Assembly: GCA_015489555.1 (NCBI GenBank) | Contig: WFZN01000047.1 | Span: forward strand, 1 to 22,636 | Direction: 5' to 3' | Length of the DNA stretch: 22,636 nt | Source: Candidatus Dojkabacteria bacterium | GTDB taxonomy: Bacteria; Patescibacteriota; Dojkabacteria; GCA-002793355 | Shown here: one piece after another, positions 1 to 8,239 of the stretch | Position numbering within the stretch: the first letter of the stretch is position 1 | Layout: each line of letters opens with the position of its first letter | Translations under genes and position numbers: made by a program | The notes under the pieces: generated by a model | The model's input: the letters and a program-made list of their open reading frames with translations, nothing else | What the model was told of the DNA's origin: nothing | The model's database searches: none

Positions 1-395
1 ATATACAACCCCGTTTCTAATATAGTCTCTAAGAATGGAAGCAAAATTTCTCCCCACTCAATAAATGTTGGGTACCTCCCGATATAATCTAACAGGGCAG
101 TTGATTCTATAAGTTGCGTGGCGTCAGTCCCTAAGTTTTCTTTTAATACCCGATAAAGATCGTAATGAGCGATACCGCCCTTAGGGGTTTTGTAGAAACG
201 TAAAAGTACAAAGGTCGGGCTTGCCCCTCCCGAATACCCTAATTTAGTAAGCACCCCCTTAACAAGATGAGTCTTACCAGCCCCAAGATCACCGATTAAC
301 ACAAACACAGGACTCCCGTGTTTTTCGATTATATCAACAATCTTACGGACAACACGAGTATCATTGCGAGTCCTTAGCAAAACATCATTAACCAT
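1..395 (-). CDS. tsaE: TsaE, tRNA threonylcarbamoyladenosine biosynthesis ATPase (C-terminus cut by window edge)
   Basis: About 131 residues are visible from the ATG at 395; the reading frame is still open at base 1. TsaE is the small P-loop ATPase that works with TsaB and TsaD to make t6A37 on ANN-decoding tRNAs in the cytoplasm. Visible motifs are Walker A GDLGAGKT (residues 35-42), the SPTF switch (59-62), HYDLYR (77-82) and IEWGE (112-116), all in the family order. The gene lies 92 nt downstream of the zinc-ribbon gene on the same strand. It has no Shine-Dalgarno, but a TAAAAT box ends 5 nt before the ATG, so it may have its own leaderless promoter. The usual family length is 140-160 aa, so only about 20 residues should be missing. 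Confidence 0.93.
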   Translation of the reverse strand, partial: MVNDVLLRTRNDTRVVRKIVDIIEKHGSPVFVLIGDLGAGKTHLVKGVLTKLGYSGGASPTFVLLRFYKTPKGGIAHYDLYRVLKENLGTDATQLIESTALLDYIGRYPTFIEWGEILLPFLETILETGLY

Positions 396-487
396 ATTGT
401 ATTTTACATTCTGCCAGATAAAACCAAAACCTGAATAAACCTAAGGTAAAGCGATGTATTAAAATACCTATTATAAGCCTTACAAAC
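396..487. other. intergenic gap between zinc-ribbon gene and tsaE
   Basis: 92 bp, AT-rich. Apart from the TAAAAT box next to tsaE, a second TATAAT occurs on the minus strand, but no -35 sits at the right distance. No hairpin with a T-run is visible, so I see no terminator. Confidence 0.5.
401..406 (-). promoter_or_regulatory. candidate -10 box of a leaderless tsaE transcript
   Basis: Minus-strand TAAAAT followed by five bases and then the tsaE ATG. With normal -10 to +1 spacing, transcription would begin at the start codon. No convincing -35 is seen. This is weaker than the secA, rpmF, mreB and 10737 examples. Confidence 0.4.
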
Positions 488-811
488 CTAGAAACTAATT
501 ATGTCATTATCTAACGAATCTAATTCTTCCGGAGTCAAACTGGTCACCTCATCGGGTACTAGGTCAGAATACTCATCCTTCACATATTGACTAATTACAT
601 CAGGTGGCCCTATAAACTGAACATTTTGTGTTTTCATAAATTCCCTAAGCTGAGGGAGCGTAAGCTCCAAGGTTTCAACGTACTTTAAGTTCGTACCGCA
701 GGCATCACAAAAAACTACTAAGTATTTATTCTCCCCACAGTACGGACACTCTAATTTAAGAACCAAAAATTTGTTTATAGGTCCATGCTTGTTAACCCCT
801 GAGGCACACAT
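488..811 (-). CDS. small zinc-ribbon protein of unknown function, downstream of secA
   Basis: 107 aa from ATG at 811, stop TAG. I do not recognise a family. Four cysteines in two CxxC knuckles (C22/C25 and C35/C38, as CPYC and CDAC) make a probable treble-clef or ribbon zinc site near the N-terminus. The C-terminal half has no Cys and ends in a strongly acidic stretch (about residues 80-105, rich in D and E). There is no signal peptide or membrane segment, so it is probably cytoplasmic. It starts 12 nt after the secA stop and is almost certainly co-transcribed. Because this SecA lacks the usual C-terminal zinc tail, a link to SecA is possible, but this is inference from position only. Confidence 0.8.
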   Translation of the reverse strand: MCASGVNKHGPINKFLVLKLECPYCGENKYLVVFCDACGTNLKYVETLELTLPQLREFMKTQNVQFIGPPDVISQYVKDEYSDLVPDEVTSLTPEELDSLDNDIISF

Positions 812-823
812 TTTAATTAAATG

Positions 824-3595
824 TTAACTCATATTCTCTCTTTTGACAAGATGAAACATTTTCTCAGCTAAATATGTACGCAAGTTGTTGAAAAACCTAT
901 CAAACATTAAAGAGGCTTCCTGTTTAAACTCTACCAGGGGGTCTCTTTGTGCAAAACTTCTAAGAAAAATCCCAGATCTTAGATCGTCGATACTATCTAT
1001 ATGCTCCATCCACAAAAGGTCAAGTGTTTGCAGTATTATTATCCTAAAATAATCCCGTATTTCCTGCGGACCAAACTGGCTTAAATGATAACCTAACCCT
1101 CCCAAAAGTACCCTGTAGAGTTCGTATGGTTTTACAATAACGTGATCATCTGAGAGTGCGTTTCTGAATCTATTTTTAAAACTTTGGGGTGTCTCACCTA
1201 AGGCTCTTAATATGTCCTCCCATACTTGGTCTGGCATGATGGTATCTAAAAACTCTTGTAAATATCGGTATGTTGCTATGTCTAACTGGGCTTGTTCAAC
1301 AAATGGCAAATAAGCGGAGAAACCCTCAACCAACTGCTTTGCTAGCCAAAATCTTAAAGGAGACGCCAACGGTCTTAACAACCTATCAACCTCCATGCCA
1401 AAATCATAAGGTTCTAATAAACTATATGATTTAAGTGCCTCAACATGGGTTTTAGTGAGATTAATATCGAATTTATCAACACTAACCTTTGACAAAGCAG
1501 AATATTTTTCAAAATCTCTTTTTTCCCTACCAATAAGTATCAGAATACGTCGTCTAAGATCATATACTATATTCCTTTGAAAACTTACCACATCGTCAAA
1601 TTCTACTAGTCTTCGACGCATATCAAAGTGCAGAGACTCAACCTTCTTTTGGGCCTTTTCAATCATTCGCGAAATCATTTTTGATGAAAGCGGCATGTCC
1701 TCACCTAGCTTGGCGCTATCAAAGATACGTTTTAAAATATCACCGCCAAAGATTCGCAACAGATCGTCCTCTAACGACAAATAAAAACGAGTATAACCGG
1801 GATCCCCCAAACGTCCTGTGCGCCCTCTTAACTGGTTATCAATCCTCCTGGCTTCGTGCCTCTGAGCGCCAAGTACAACCAGCCCTCCCAACTTACGTAC
1901 CTCATCTGTTATCTTTATATCTGTACCACGGCCCGCCATATTAGTAGCAATAGTCACAGCTCCTTTACGTCCAGCCTTAGCGATTATTTGAGCTTCCTTC
2001 TCATGGTATTTAGCATTTAGTACCTCGTGAGGAATACCTTCCCTTCTAAGCAACTCCGACAACTCCTCAGATGCATCGATCGAGGATGTCCCTACCAAAA
2101 CGGGCTGGCCCCTATCATACAAACGCTTGATCTCCTCTATTATAGCTTTATATTTTGCCTGTTTGGTCTTAAACACTACATCAGTGTAATCTTTCCGAAT
2201 TATTGGTTTGTAGGTGGGCACTACGACAACATCTAAACCATAGATCTTTTTGAACTCCTCACGTTCGGTAGCGGCTGTCCCTGTCATTCCCGCCAAAAAT
2301 GTATACAACCTATAGAAATTTTGGTGAGATACAGTAGCCAACGTTTTACTCTCAGATTTTACGGATACTCCCTCTTTGGCCTCAATAGCTTGATGTAATC
2401 CCTCACTATATCTTCTATTAGGTTGAACCCGCCCAGTAAATTCATCTACTATCAATACCTGGCCATTCTTAACTATATAATCTCTGTCCTTTTTAAATAA
2501 GGCTTTCGCTTTTAACGCTGTATGTAAATGTTTAAGATACAAGGTGTCTAGCCAGATATCCTTGATTCCTAGCAACTTCTCTACCTTACGAGCGCCCTCT
2601 TCTGTTAATGTCACGGAGCGATGTTTTTCGTCTACGATATAATCAACTCCTTCCTCTAACTCCCTTGCGACCTTTGCAAACTGCACATACAACTTGGTAG
2701 ATTCAGTGTCAGGCTGAGAAATAATCAAAGGCACACGTGCCTCATCAATTAGGATAGAATCAGCCTCGTCTACTATCGCGAAATAACGACTGCGCTGCAC
2801 TCGTTGATATATATCCGTTGCCATATTATCTCTCAGATAATCAAACCCGAACTCATTAGCTTCACCATATACAATATCCGCCATATAAGCCTCAAACTTT
2901 GATATTGGCACAAGATTAGCCCCACGCAATGTAGACATATTTCGCAAATCCTTAGTTTCTAGTAACGGTCTAATTTCCTCCCCTTTTATCTTTAAAGCTT
3001 CTTTGTCAGGCACATATTTAAAAGCCCCTTCTGAAGTAATCACCGCTACACTAAAACCTAAGTGCCCCAAGATGTGTCCTGCCCATTCTGCATCCCTTTT
3101 TGCAAGGTAATTATTTACCGTATGAATGTGAACACCTCTTGCTGTAAGTCCGTAAAGAGCCGCTGGTAATAATGCTGTATTAGTCTTACCCTCCCCCGTA
3201 TATACCTCGATGATTTTCTGTTGAGCCAGCAAAATGCCTCCCACCAACTGTACATCAAAATGCCTATGGGAAGCTACACGGCGAGCAACTTCCCGTACCC
3301 TAGCATATATTTCAGGTAACACCTCCATTAGCTGCCTTTTTTCCTCCATGACCTGAGTTAAGTATTTTTCTTTAGATAAACCGTCCAATTCAAGTTCCGG
3401 ATTTTTGCGATTCTCTTCTACATCTATCCCTAGTGCTTCTCTATATTTTCGAGCAGTTTGGGCAAGCTCCCTATCGCTTAACTTGCGTACGGAATCCTCC
3501 AAGCTATTAATCTTTTCAACTATTTTGTAGGCCTGTTTTATGGCTTGTTTCTCTGCGGAAAACAAATCAGTTATTTTTCTTAATATATTCATCAT
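824..3595 (-). CDS. secA: SecA, preprotein translocase motor ATPase
   Basis: 923 aa. SecA binds preproteins and drives them through SecYEG by ATP hydrolysis at the cytoplasmic membrane face. Motifs in order: Walker A TGEGKT (133-138), DEAD-type Walker B DEAD (276-279), FDYLRDNM (251-258), GMTGTA (436-441), GTSSI (502-506), TNMAGRGTDI (551-560) and the arginine-finger region QLRGRTGRLGDPG (588-600). A segment of about 40 residues (roughly 193-236) between motif I and ADIVYG is absent from classical SecA. The protein ends shortly after the helical scaffold (LAEKMFHLVKRENMS) and lacks the C-terminal CxCxSGxxxxxCH/C zinc tail. ATG ATG occurs at 3595/3592. The upstream AAGAG is too close to be a normal ribosome site, whereas an extended -10 box ends 6 nt before the first ATG. 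The start lies 35 nt after the preceding gene's stop. Confidence 0.98.
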   Translation of the reverse strand: MMNILRKITDLFSAEKQAIKQAYKIVEKINSLEDSVRKLSDRELAQTARKYREALGIDVEENRKNPELELDGLSKEKYLTQVMEEKRQLMEVLPEIYARVREVARRVASHRHFDVQLVGGILLAQQKIIEVYTGEGKTNTALLPAALYGLTARGVHIHTVNNYLAKRDAEWAGHILGHLGFSVAVITSEGAFKYVPDKEALKIKGEEIRPLLETKDLRNMSTLRGANLVPISKFEAYMADIVYGEANEFGFDYLRDNMATDIYQRVQRSRYFAIVDEADSILIDEARVPLIISQPDTESTKLYVQFAKVARELEEGVDYIVDEKHRSVTLTEEGARKVEKLLGIKDIWLDTLYLKHLHTALKAKALFKKDRDYIVKNGQVLIVDEFTGRVQPNRRYSEGLHQAIEAKEGVSVKSESKTLATVSHQNFYRLYTFLAGMTGTAATEREEFKKIYGLDVVVVPTYKPIIRKDYTDVVFKTKQAKYKAIIEEIKRLYDRGQPVLVGTSSIDASEELSELLRREGIPHEVLNAKYHEKEAQIIAKAGRKGAVTIATNMAGRGTDIKITDEVRKLGGLVVLGAQRHEARRIDNQLRGRTGRLGDPGYTRFYLSLEDDLLRIFGGDILKRIFDSAKLGEDMPLSSKMISRMIEKAQKKVESLHFDMRRRLVEFDDVVSFQRNIVYDLRRRILILIGREKRDFEKYSALSKVSVDKFDINLTKTHVEALKSYSLLEPYDFGMEVDRLLRPLASPLRFWLAKQLVEGFSAYLPFVEQAQLDIATYRYLQEFLDTIMPDQVWEDILRALGETPQSFKNRFRNALSDDHVIVKPYELYRVLLGGLGYHLSQFGPQEIRDYFRIIILQTLDLLWMEHIDSIDDLRSGIFLRSFAQRDPLVEFKQEASLMFDRFFNNLRTYLAEKMFHLVKRENMS

Positions 3596-3601
3596 CTCTT
3601 A

Positions 3602-3610
3602 ATAATACCA
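3602..3610 (-). promoter_or_regulatory. extended -10 promoter for a leaderless secA mRNA
   Basis: Minus strand reads TGG-TATTAT, then six bases, then ATG. The TGn extension compensates for the lack of a clear -35. The spacing puts +1 on the start codon. Confidence 0.5.
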
Positions 3611-3630
3611 TACCGGGGTAACCCGATGTC

Positions 3631-5001
3631 TTACTTACCAGGTACACTTACGGCTGTCACGCTGCGACCAGCACGCCATAAAAACGTTTTATCCTTTGCT
3701 CCCAATGAACCCAAATACTGTAGCTTATCTAGTTCGGGCACAGTAATTTCCCCTATACCCAACAAAACTAACTCCCTTGACCTAAGATTAACCTTGACAT
3801 AATAGAACCGAATGACAAAGTCAATCCCACTAGTTTGGAATACACCTGCCAGCAGGGCCTTGAAAAATCCTCCCTCATTATTCTTTGATAGATTTCTTAC
3901 GGTTGTATCATCAAACCACACCAAGCGATAGTGGACAAAATCCGAATTCACCAGCGCTCGTCTGACTTGTTCACCAATTTTAAGCGACTTAAATTCTATC
4001 TCATTTCCTTGAGTTAAAACATAAAAGCCAGAATTCTTGGGGCAATCTACGGCCTCTTCTGGTGAAGCTACAGTTACATCGCTGTTTGAGTCAGCACCAA
4101 CCTGGGCAGTTACCGCTTCGTCCCAATTCTTATCATATACCCATAATATGGCGAACTTATCTACTGGTCTCAAATACCCGCCACATACGTCACTAATAAT
4201 CCGCTTGTGTTTTTCCTTAAGATACCACTCCATGTAAGAGTGCAGATCCCCGATTTCTACTATGTGACCCAAAACAGGATTTATATATACATCCAAAATT
4301 GTATCAGCGATATTATAAGAATGTACTATAGATACATCGGTCTTTTCCCCGGAATGTATCTTCAGCTCATAGACACGACTATTTACGTGTTGATACCCCT
4401 CAATTTCTTCATCCTGGGAAACCCCATCTGTGTCCTGCGTATGGACAGTTACTAGTAATCGATGGAAGCGCTCAAAATTCTCAATTAAGGAGATCTGAGA
4501 TATTTCATAGTCTCCTTTCAATAAATCCCCAAATAACTGACCAAGGTCAATGGCCTTCGTCACTTTAGGCTCCTCTTCTTCCCAAAACAAAAGCTTTTTC
4601 TGCTTAGCTATAAATATACAGCATCCTTCTATAACATGGATATATCTCTTTTGACTCAAATCCCCTTTGCTTCCCCCAAGTATTTCTGATACATTTAGAT
4701 AATACGGCTTATCTGCCACAAATAGATCCTCTACGTAAAGATCCTCTTTTTCATCATCCCAAAATACGCCCTTATTATTCAGAATCCCCAAAAATGAATC
4801 CGCTACCGAGAGATTCACAACTCTGACGATTACATTATTCTCTGTTTTAATCCCATCTACATTTCTATTATCTCTTCTATAAAACAAGCTAAATGTAACA
4901 ATTGAAATAAAAAACGTAATACCTATAAAAACTGTTAAATATAACTTTTTATTCGCCTTGCTTTCCTTAAACCTAGCAAGGATTTTTCTGGCTTCAAACA
5001 T
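3631..5001 (-). CDS. membrane-anchored extracytoplasmic protein of unknown function
   Basis: 456 aa from ATG at 5001, stop TAA. The family is not recognised. A basic cytoplasmic N-terminus (residues 1-19) is followed by one membrane segment at about 20-40 (LYLTVFIGITFFISIVTFSLF), then about 415 residues predicted to be outside. The exported part alternates short hydrophobic stretches with polar turns, which suggests an all-beta or propeller-like fold, but I cannot name a domain. Four cysteines are present (two adjacent in EGCC and two later), which may form disulfides. AAGGA lies six bases before the ATG, a plausible ribosome site. The gene sits between the secreted M23 peptidase (73 nt upstream) and secA, so an envelope role is likely. 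Confidence 0.8.
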   Translation of the reverse strand: MFEARKILARFKESKANKKLYLTVFIGITFFISIVTFSLFYRRDNRNVDGIKTENNVIVRVVNLSVADSFLGILNNKGVFWDDEKEDLYVEDLFVADKPYYLNVSEILGGSKGDLSQKRYIHVIEGCCIFIAKQKKLLFWEEEEPKVTKAIDLGQLFGDLLKGDYEISQISLIENFERFHRLLVTVHTQDTDGVSQDEEIEGYQHVNSRVYELKIHSGEKTDVSIVHSYNIADTILDVYINPVLGHIVEIGDLHSYMEWYLKEKHKRIISDVCGGYLRPVDKFAILWVYDKNWDEAVTAQVGADSNSDVTVASPEEAVDCPKNSGFYVLTQGNEIEFKSLKIGEQVRRALVNSDFVHYRLVWFDDTTVRNLSKNNEGGFFKALLAGVFQTSGIDFVIRFYYVKVNLRSRELVLLGIGEITVPELDKLQYLGSLGAKDKTFLWRAGRSVTAVSVPGK

Positions 5002-5028
5002 GTTATTCCTTATTATATTATTTTGCTT

Positions 5029-5043
5029 TAATCATTATGATTA
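5029..5043. repeat. 7-bp inverted repeat in the 73-nt spacer upstream of the 5001 gene
   Basis: TAATCAT-T-ATGATTA, a perfect 7+1+7 dyad, lies between the M23 gene stop and the following start. It could be an operator or a weak RNA hairpin. It has no GC-rich stem and no T-run, so it is not a classical terminator. Confidence 0.35.
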
Positions 5044-5074
5044 GACTTAATTAGGCAATCCCGTTAATCATTAA

Positions 5075-8000
5075 TTAATACCGAACCTTTAGCAGACTCC
5101 AATCTATATTTGTATATTTCAAAGGATCCTTCCTACAACGTAGATATCTACAAGTACGGACCTCGTAGTGCAAATGGTACTTTAATTTTCTACAACGGTA
5201 AACCCCGCTGTTTCCGGTTATGGCGAGAGCATCTCCCCAATTAACACGTTGCCCGCTACGCCGTATAAGATTCCCAAGTCGCAAGCTACTAAGATGGAAA
5301 TAATAAGTATAGAGTCCATTATCGTGTTTTACGGCAACATAGTATCCTCCGGCAAGACACTTATCACGTCTATGATACCTAGCTGCAACGATCGTTCCTC
5401 TAGCAGGAGTTTTAATACGTTTTTTATAAACCCCCAGATCGACCCCTCCATGAAAACGACTGTAATGAGTCCTGCCAAACCGCTGCGTAAGCCTGACATT
5501 CTTATAATCAAAGAAAATCCAGTCCAACGGTTTTGATGGCACTGTTCTTTCAGAGAACCTAATCTTAAGATCCGAATATAAAAAGGGGATATCCTTTATA
5601 TCAGACAACCCGCTAATCCCTTCTGGGTTAAACACCCCTTTTAGTAGCAATCGTTTCTCTTGTCCTGATGCGCCCTTAACCTGTGCGTTGTATAAATTTT
5701 TGTCACGTAAATACACCAATGGGTATACCACCTTACCATCAGATAATGTATATTGCGGCCGAAGAACAATACCCCTAGTGGTTAGTGGAGCATACCAACA
5801 TCTTCTTACAAGATACCAAATAGGGAAGCTAATAGCATTGCACCGAAAATGCCTTACCCTGACTTTAACTAAACTGGGTAGTCTAAAATAAATGTTCTTT
5901 GCAAGTTTACCAGGATATGCAAGCTCTTCCTTGCGTACCAGCTCATATTCGATGTTCTTAGCACAACGAATCTTATGAGTACTAGTTTTTGCCCACTGAT
6001 TCTCAAAGATATTCACCTCGCAAAATACCTCCTTTGATGAACTCGCTTTTGCGGGTAATGGAGGAAGCGGCAATCTAAACTCACGTATGGAAGGTTTACT
6101 TACATTCCCTGCGGCGTCAACAACTTTAGCAGTAATCAAGTGACTAATCCCATAAGTAATATTAGCTGGTAGGTCAACTTGTATATTACCCCGTGGACAA
6201 ACTCCCTCATAAAGTGGGCTACCATCAAGTTTTACATTAACCTTTGCCTTATATTCACACTTTATAAAAGCAACTTTCTTAGTCTTATTTATTAAGACCT
6301 CTATCTTAGGGGCTTCTGGAGCGACACTATCATAGTAGATAGTGGATTCTGTGTGGCCTGCATTCCCAACGATATCCTTACATACGAATCTCACCTTATT
6401 ACTACCTTGTTTCAGTGGTAACCATTTAATAGATAGTGGTTTACTAAAAAAAGTATTATATGTCTTGTAAAGTTTGTTTCTAACATATATAAAAAGTTTG
6501 CCTGTCTCGCTACATCCTACTGAGACTGCAGGCATTTTATTTATAATAAGATTCTGTTTAAAAGGGGTGACAATCACATCGGGGGGAGTTTTATCAATCC
6601 TAAAAGCCTTAGGAGATGCAACATTACGCTTACCAAGGCTATCAGTCCCAACAACATAAACAAAATATGTACTGTCTTTCCAGTTAGTGACGTTAAGATA
6701 TAACCATATTCTGTCTGAAATAAAATCTTTAGAGAAAATCAAACGCTGTGCTGAGTCATATATCTCTAATGTACTCTTTTTAAGAGAAACGTCACTGAAT
6801 TTAGCATCTATCAAAACCTTGCCACTACTACCTGGCCCGATTATAAGTGGCTTAACCGCGAATTTCTCAAGTTTTGGTGGGGTGCTATCTTGTATACTTA
6901 CGACTACAGGAGACCAGTCGCTCATATTTCCATATTTATCCTTACTTCGAACGCGGTAGTAGTACGGCCCTTCAGTTAGATTTTGTACGGTAAAACGTTT
7001 ATCAGTAATCCATCCTGTAGAATTATTAGCAGAGAAATCTCTACTACGGCTCCACTGTAACTCGTACCTAACATCATTTTCAATCGGATAAATAACCCAT
7101 TCCAATGTATTAGAATCTCCCACCGTGTAAGGAGGTTCTGGTATAAAAGCAGGAATTGGTGGCGGCGTAGTATCTATATAAAATCTCCTGGCTACACTGC
7201 TAGCTTTGTTACCATATGGATCACGTACCTGGACCCTCCAATAATATTCGCCATCCCTTGAGATGCTCATTGTGAAATCTGGTGTAGGACTCCAGGAACT
7301 CTGCTTAAAAATGCTACTAAATTGTCCATCATAAGCTATCTGCAGTCTATATTCTAAAGGGTCGTTATCTGGATCAGTGCTTGAGTATGCTTCAAAATGC
7401 AGGACGTGATCAGTGTGTACCAAGTTATCAGCGGGGCTCCTTAGGACCGGCGCAGAAGGTATGGTATTGTCTTCATATTCTACTAGAATATGTGGTTTTT
7501 CTGCCGCAGTACAGTGGGGCGGGAATGCGCCTTGGGCGCATTCCCGCCCCCAAAACCTCATGAAACCACCACCAGGTGTTTCAAACTTAAACTTCAGGAA
7601 AAATCCTCTTGCCTCTCCCATCGTTAAAAAATAATCATAATCTCTCTTAAACGACGCAGTAAAAACGATTTTATGATCTGTTGGAGCAAAATCCCAATTG
7701 GCATAACTTACATATGTACCACCAGGCTGGTTAGCCCACGAAAGGTTAACACCATGCCAGATAAAATCACTCCTATACAGATTCACCTGTGTTGCGCCCG
7801 AACCACTACCGTCGACATATGTTAAATACAAGTAAACCTTTCTTATCTGCGATGGCTGTACGCCCTTCGAGTTAAGAAAGGAGTAATCGGGCTTTACAAA
7901 TACCCTTGTTCGCTGCTTGCCGATATTTGTCTCATACCCGATATATAAGTATTTCTCCCCTCCATGTACTGTATACGGGTTTGCCTCTTCTACATATGTG

Positions 8001-8128
8001 TCCTCAAGAAGCGGTACGGTAATAGTTTTAAGGTTCCCAGCCTTAACTGGCATATAGGACAAAAGGTTTATAGCAAAAACAAAGTAAAAAAATACCATTT
8101 GTAATTTAAATCTATAAAAACCTCTCAC
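5075..8128 (-). CDS. secreted multidomain M23 (LytM-type) metallopeptidase with DNRLRE and Ig-like modules
   Basis: 1017 aa. A signal peptide spans about 1-30 (basic RGFYRFK, then a hydrophobic core ending VKA). A DNRLRE/CBM96-like beta domain follows (about 36-220: LEDTYVEEANPY, then the closing HILVEYED). Next come five Ig/FN3-like repeats at roughly 223-320, 321-415, 416-514, 515-601 and 602-690, with several linkers of the form ID-x-TPP. After a variable stretch comes an M23 domain at about 865-1010. The zinc ligands are intact: H893 and D897 in HGGVD, and H987 in HLH, with H985 and H945 as likely catalytic histidines. Such enzymes cut peptidoglycan cross-bridges. The start is GTG; an ATG at 8098 (residue 11) is a less likely alternative because it removes the basic n-region. 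A perfect palindrome lies inside codons 193-205. Confidence 0.9.
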   Translation of the reverse strand: MRGFYRFKLQMVFFYFVFAINLLSYMPVKAGNLKTITVPLLEDTYVEEANPYTVHGGEKYLYIGYETNIGKQRTRVFVKPDYSFLNSKGVQPSQIRKVYLYLTYVDGSGSGATQVNLYRSDFIWHGVNLSWANQPGGTYVSYANWDFAPTDHKIVFTASFKRDYDYFLTMGEARGFFLKFKFETPGGGFMRFWGRECAQGAFPPHCTAAEKPHILVEYEDNTIPSAPVLRSPADNLVHTDHVLHFEAYSSTDPDNDPLEYRLQIAYDGQFSSIFKQSSWSPTPDFTMSISRDGEYYWRVQVRDPYGNKASSVARRFYIDTTPPPIPAFIPEPPYTVGDSNTLEWVIYPIENDVRYELQWSRSRDFSANNSTGWITDKRFTVQNLTEGPYYYRVRSKDKYGNMSDWSPVVVSIQDSTPPKLEKFAVKPLIIGPGSSGKVLIDAKFSDVSLKKSTLEIYDSAQRLIFSKDFISDRIWLYLNVTNWKDSTYFVYVVGTDSLGKRNVASPKAFRIDKTPPDVIVTPFKQNLIINKMPAVSVGCSETGKLFIYVRNKLYKTYNTFFSKPLSIKWLPLKQGSNKVRFVCKDIVGNAGHTESTIYYDSVAPEAPKIEVLINKTKKVAFIKCEYKAKVNVKLDGSPLYEGVCPRGNIQVDLPANITYGISHLITAKVVDAAGNVSKPSIREFRLPLPPLPAKASSSKEVFCEVNIFENQWAKTSTHKIRCAKNIEYELVRKEELAYPGKLAKNIYFRLPSLVKVRVRHFRCNAISFPIWYLVRRCWYAPLTTRGIVLRPQYTLSDGKVVYPLVYLRDKNLYNAQVKGASGQEKRLLLKGVFNPEGISGLSDIKDIPFLYSDLKIRFSERTVPSKPLDWIFFDYKNVRLTQRFGRTHYSRFHGGVDLGVYKKRIKTPARGTIVAARYHRRDKCLAGGYYVAVKHDNGLYTYYFHLSSLRLGNLIRRSGQRVNWGDALAITGNSGVYRCRKLKYHLHYEVRTCRYLRCRKDPLKYTNIDWSLLKVRY
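7516..7550. repeat. perfect 16-bp palindrome with 3-nt loop inside the M23 gene
   Basis: The arms are GGGGCGGGAATGCGCC and its exact reverse complement, separated by TTG. It is far more GC-rich than its surroundings. It stays in frame and encodes residues 193-205, a loop bounded by two cysteines (C197 and C206) near the end of the DNRLRE domain. Neither strand has a T-run after it. Confidence 0.9.
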
Positions 8129-8239
8129 TTATACATAGATTTATATATTAGTAATATTTGATAAGATACAACGTAATAGTTAATAAAAATCTTTACCAAA
8201 GAGCCCGCAAATAGGCTCGCTTTAGGAGACAATAAACAA
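8129..8239. other. intergenic gap between trmD and the M23 gene
   Basis: 111 bp. It holds a weak hairpin just after trmD, then AT-rich sequence up to the GTG of the M23 gene. A promoter for that gene must lie here or upstream, but no box with good spacing stands out. Confidence 0.5.
8201..8218 (-). terminator. weak candidate terminator hairpin after trmD
   Basis: A 5-bp stem GAGCC/GGCTC with an 8-nt loop, followed on the minus strand by TTTGGTAAAG. The T-run is short and interrupted, so this is a poor intrinsic terminator at best. Confidence 0.25.

Noticed and set aside
1681..1944. Plus-strand open frames within secA
   Set aside because: They lie opposite conserved SecA motifs and encode no recognisable protein.
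7516..7550. Rho-independent terminator
   Set aside because: Strong hairpin, but it lies within a continuous coding region and neither strand has a T-run after it.
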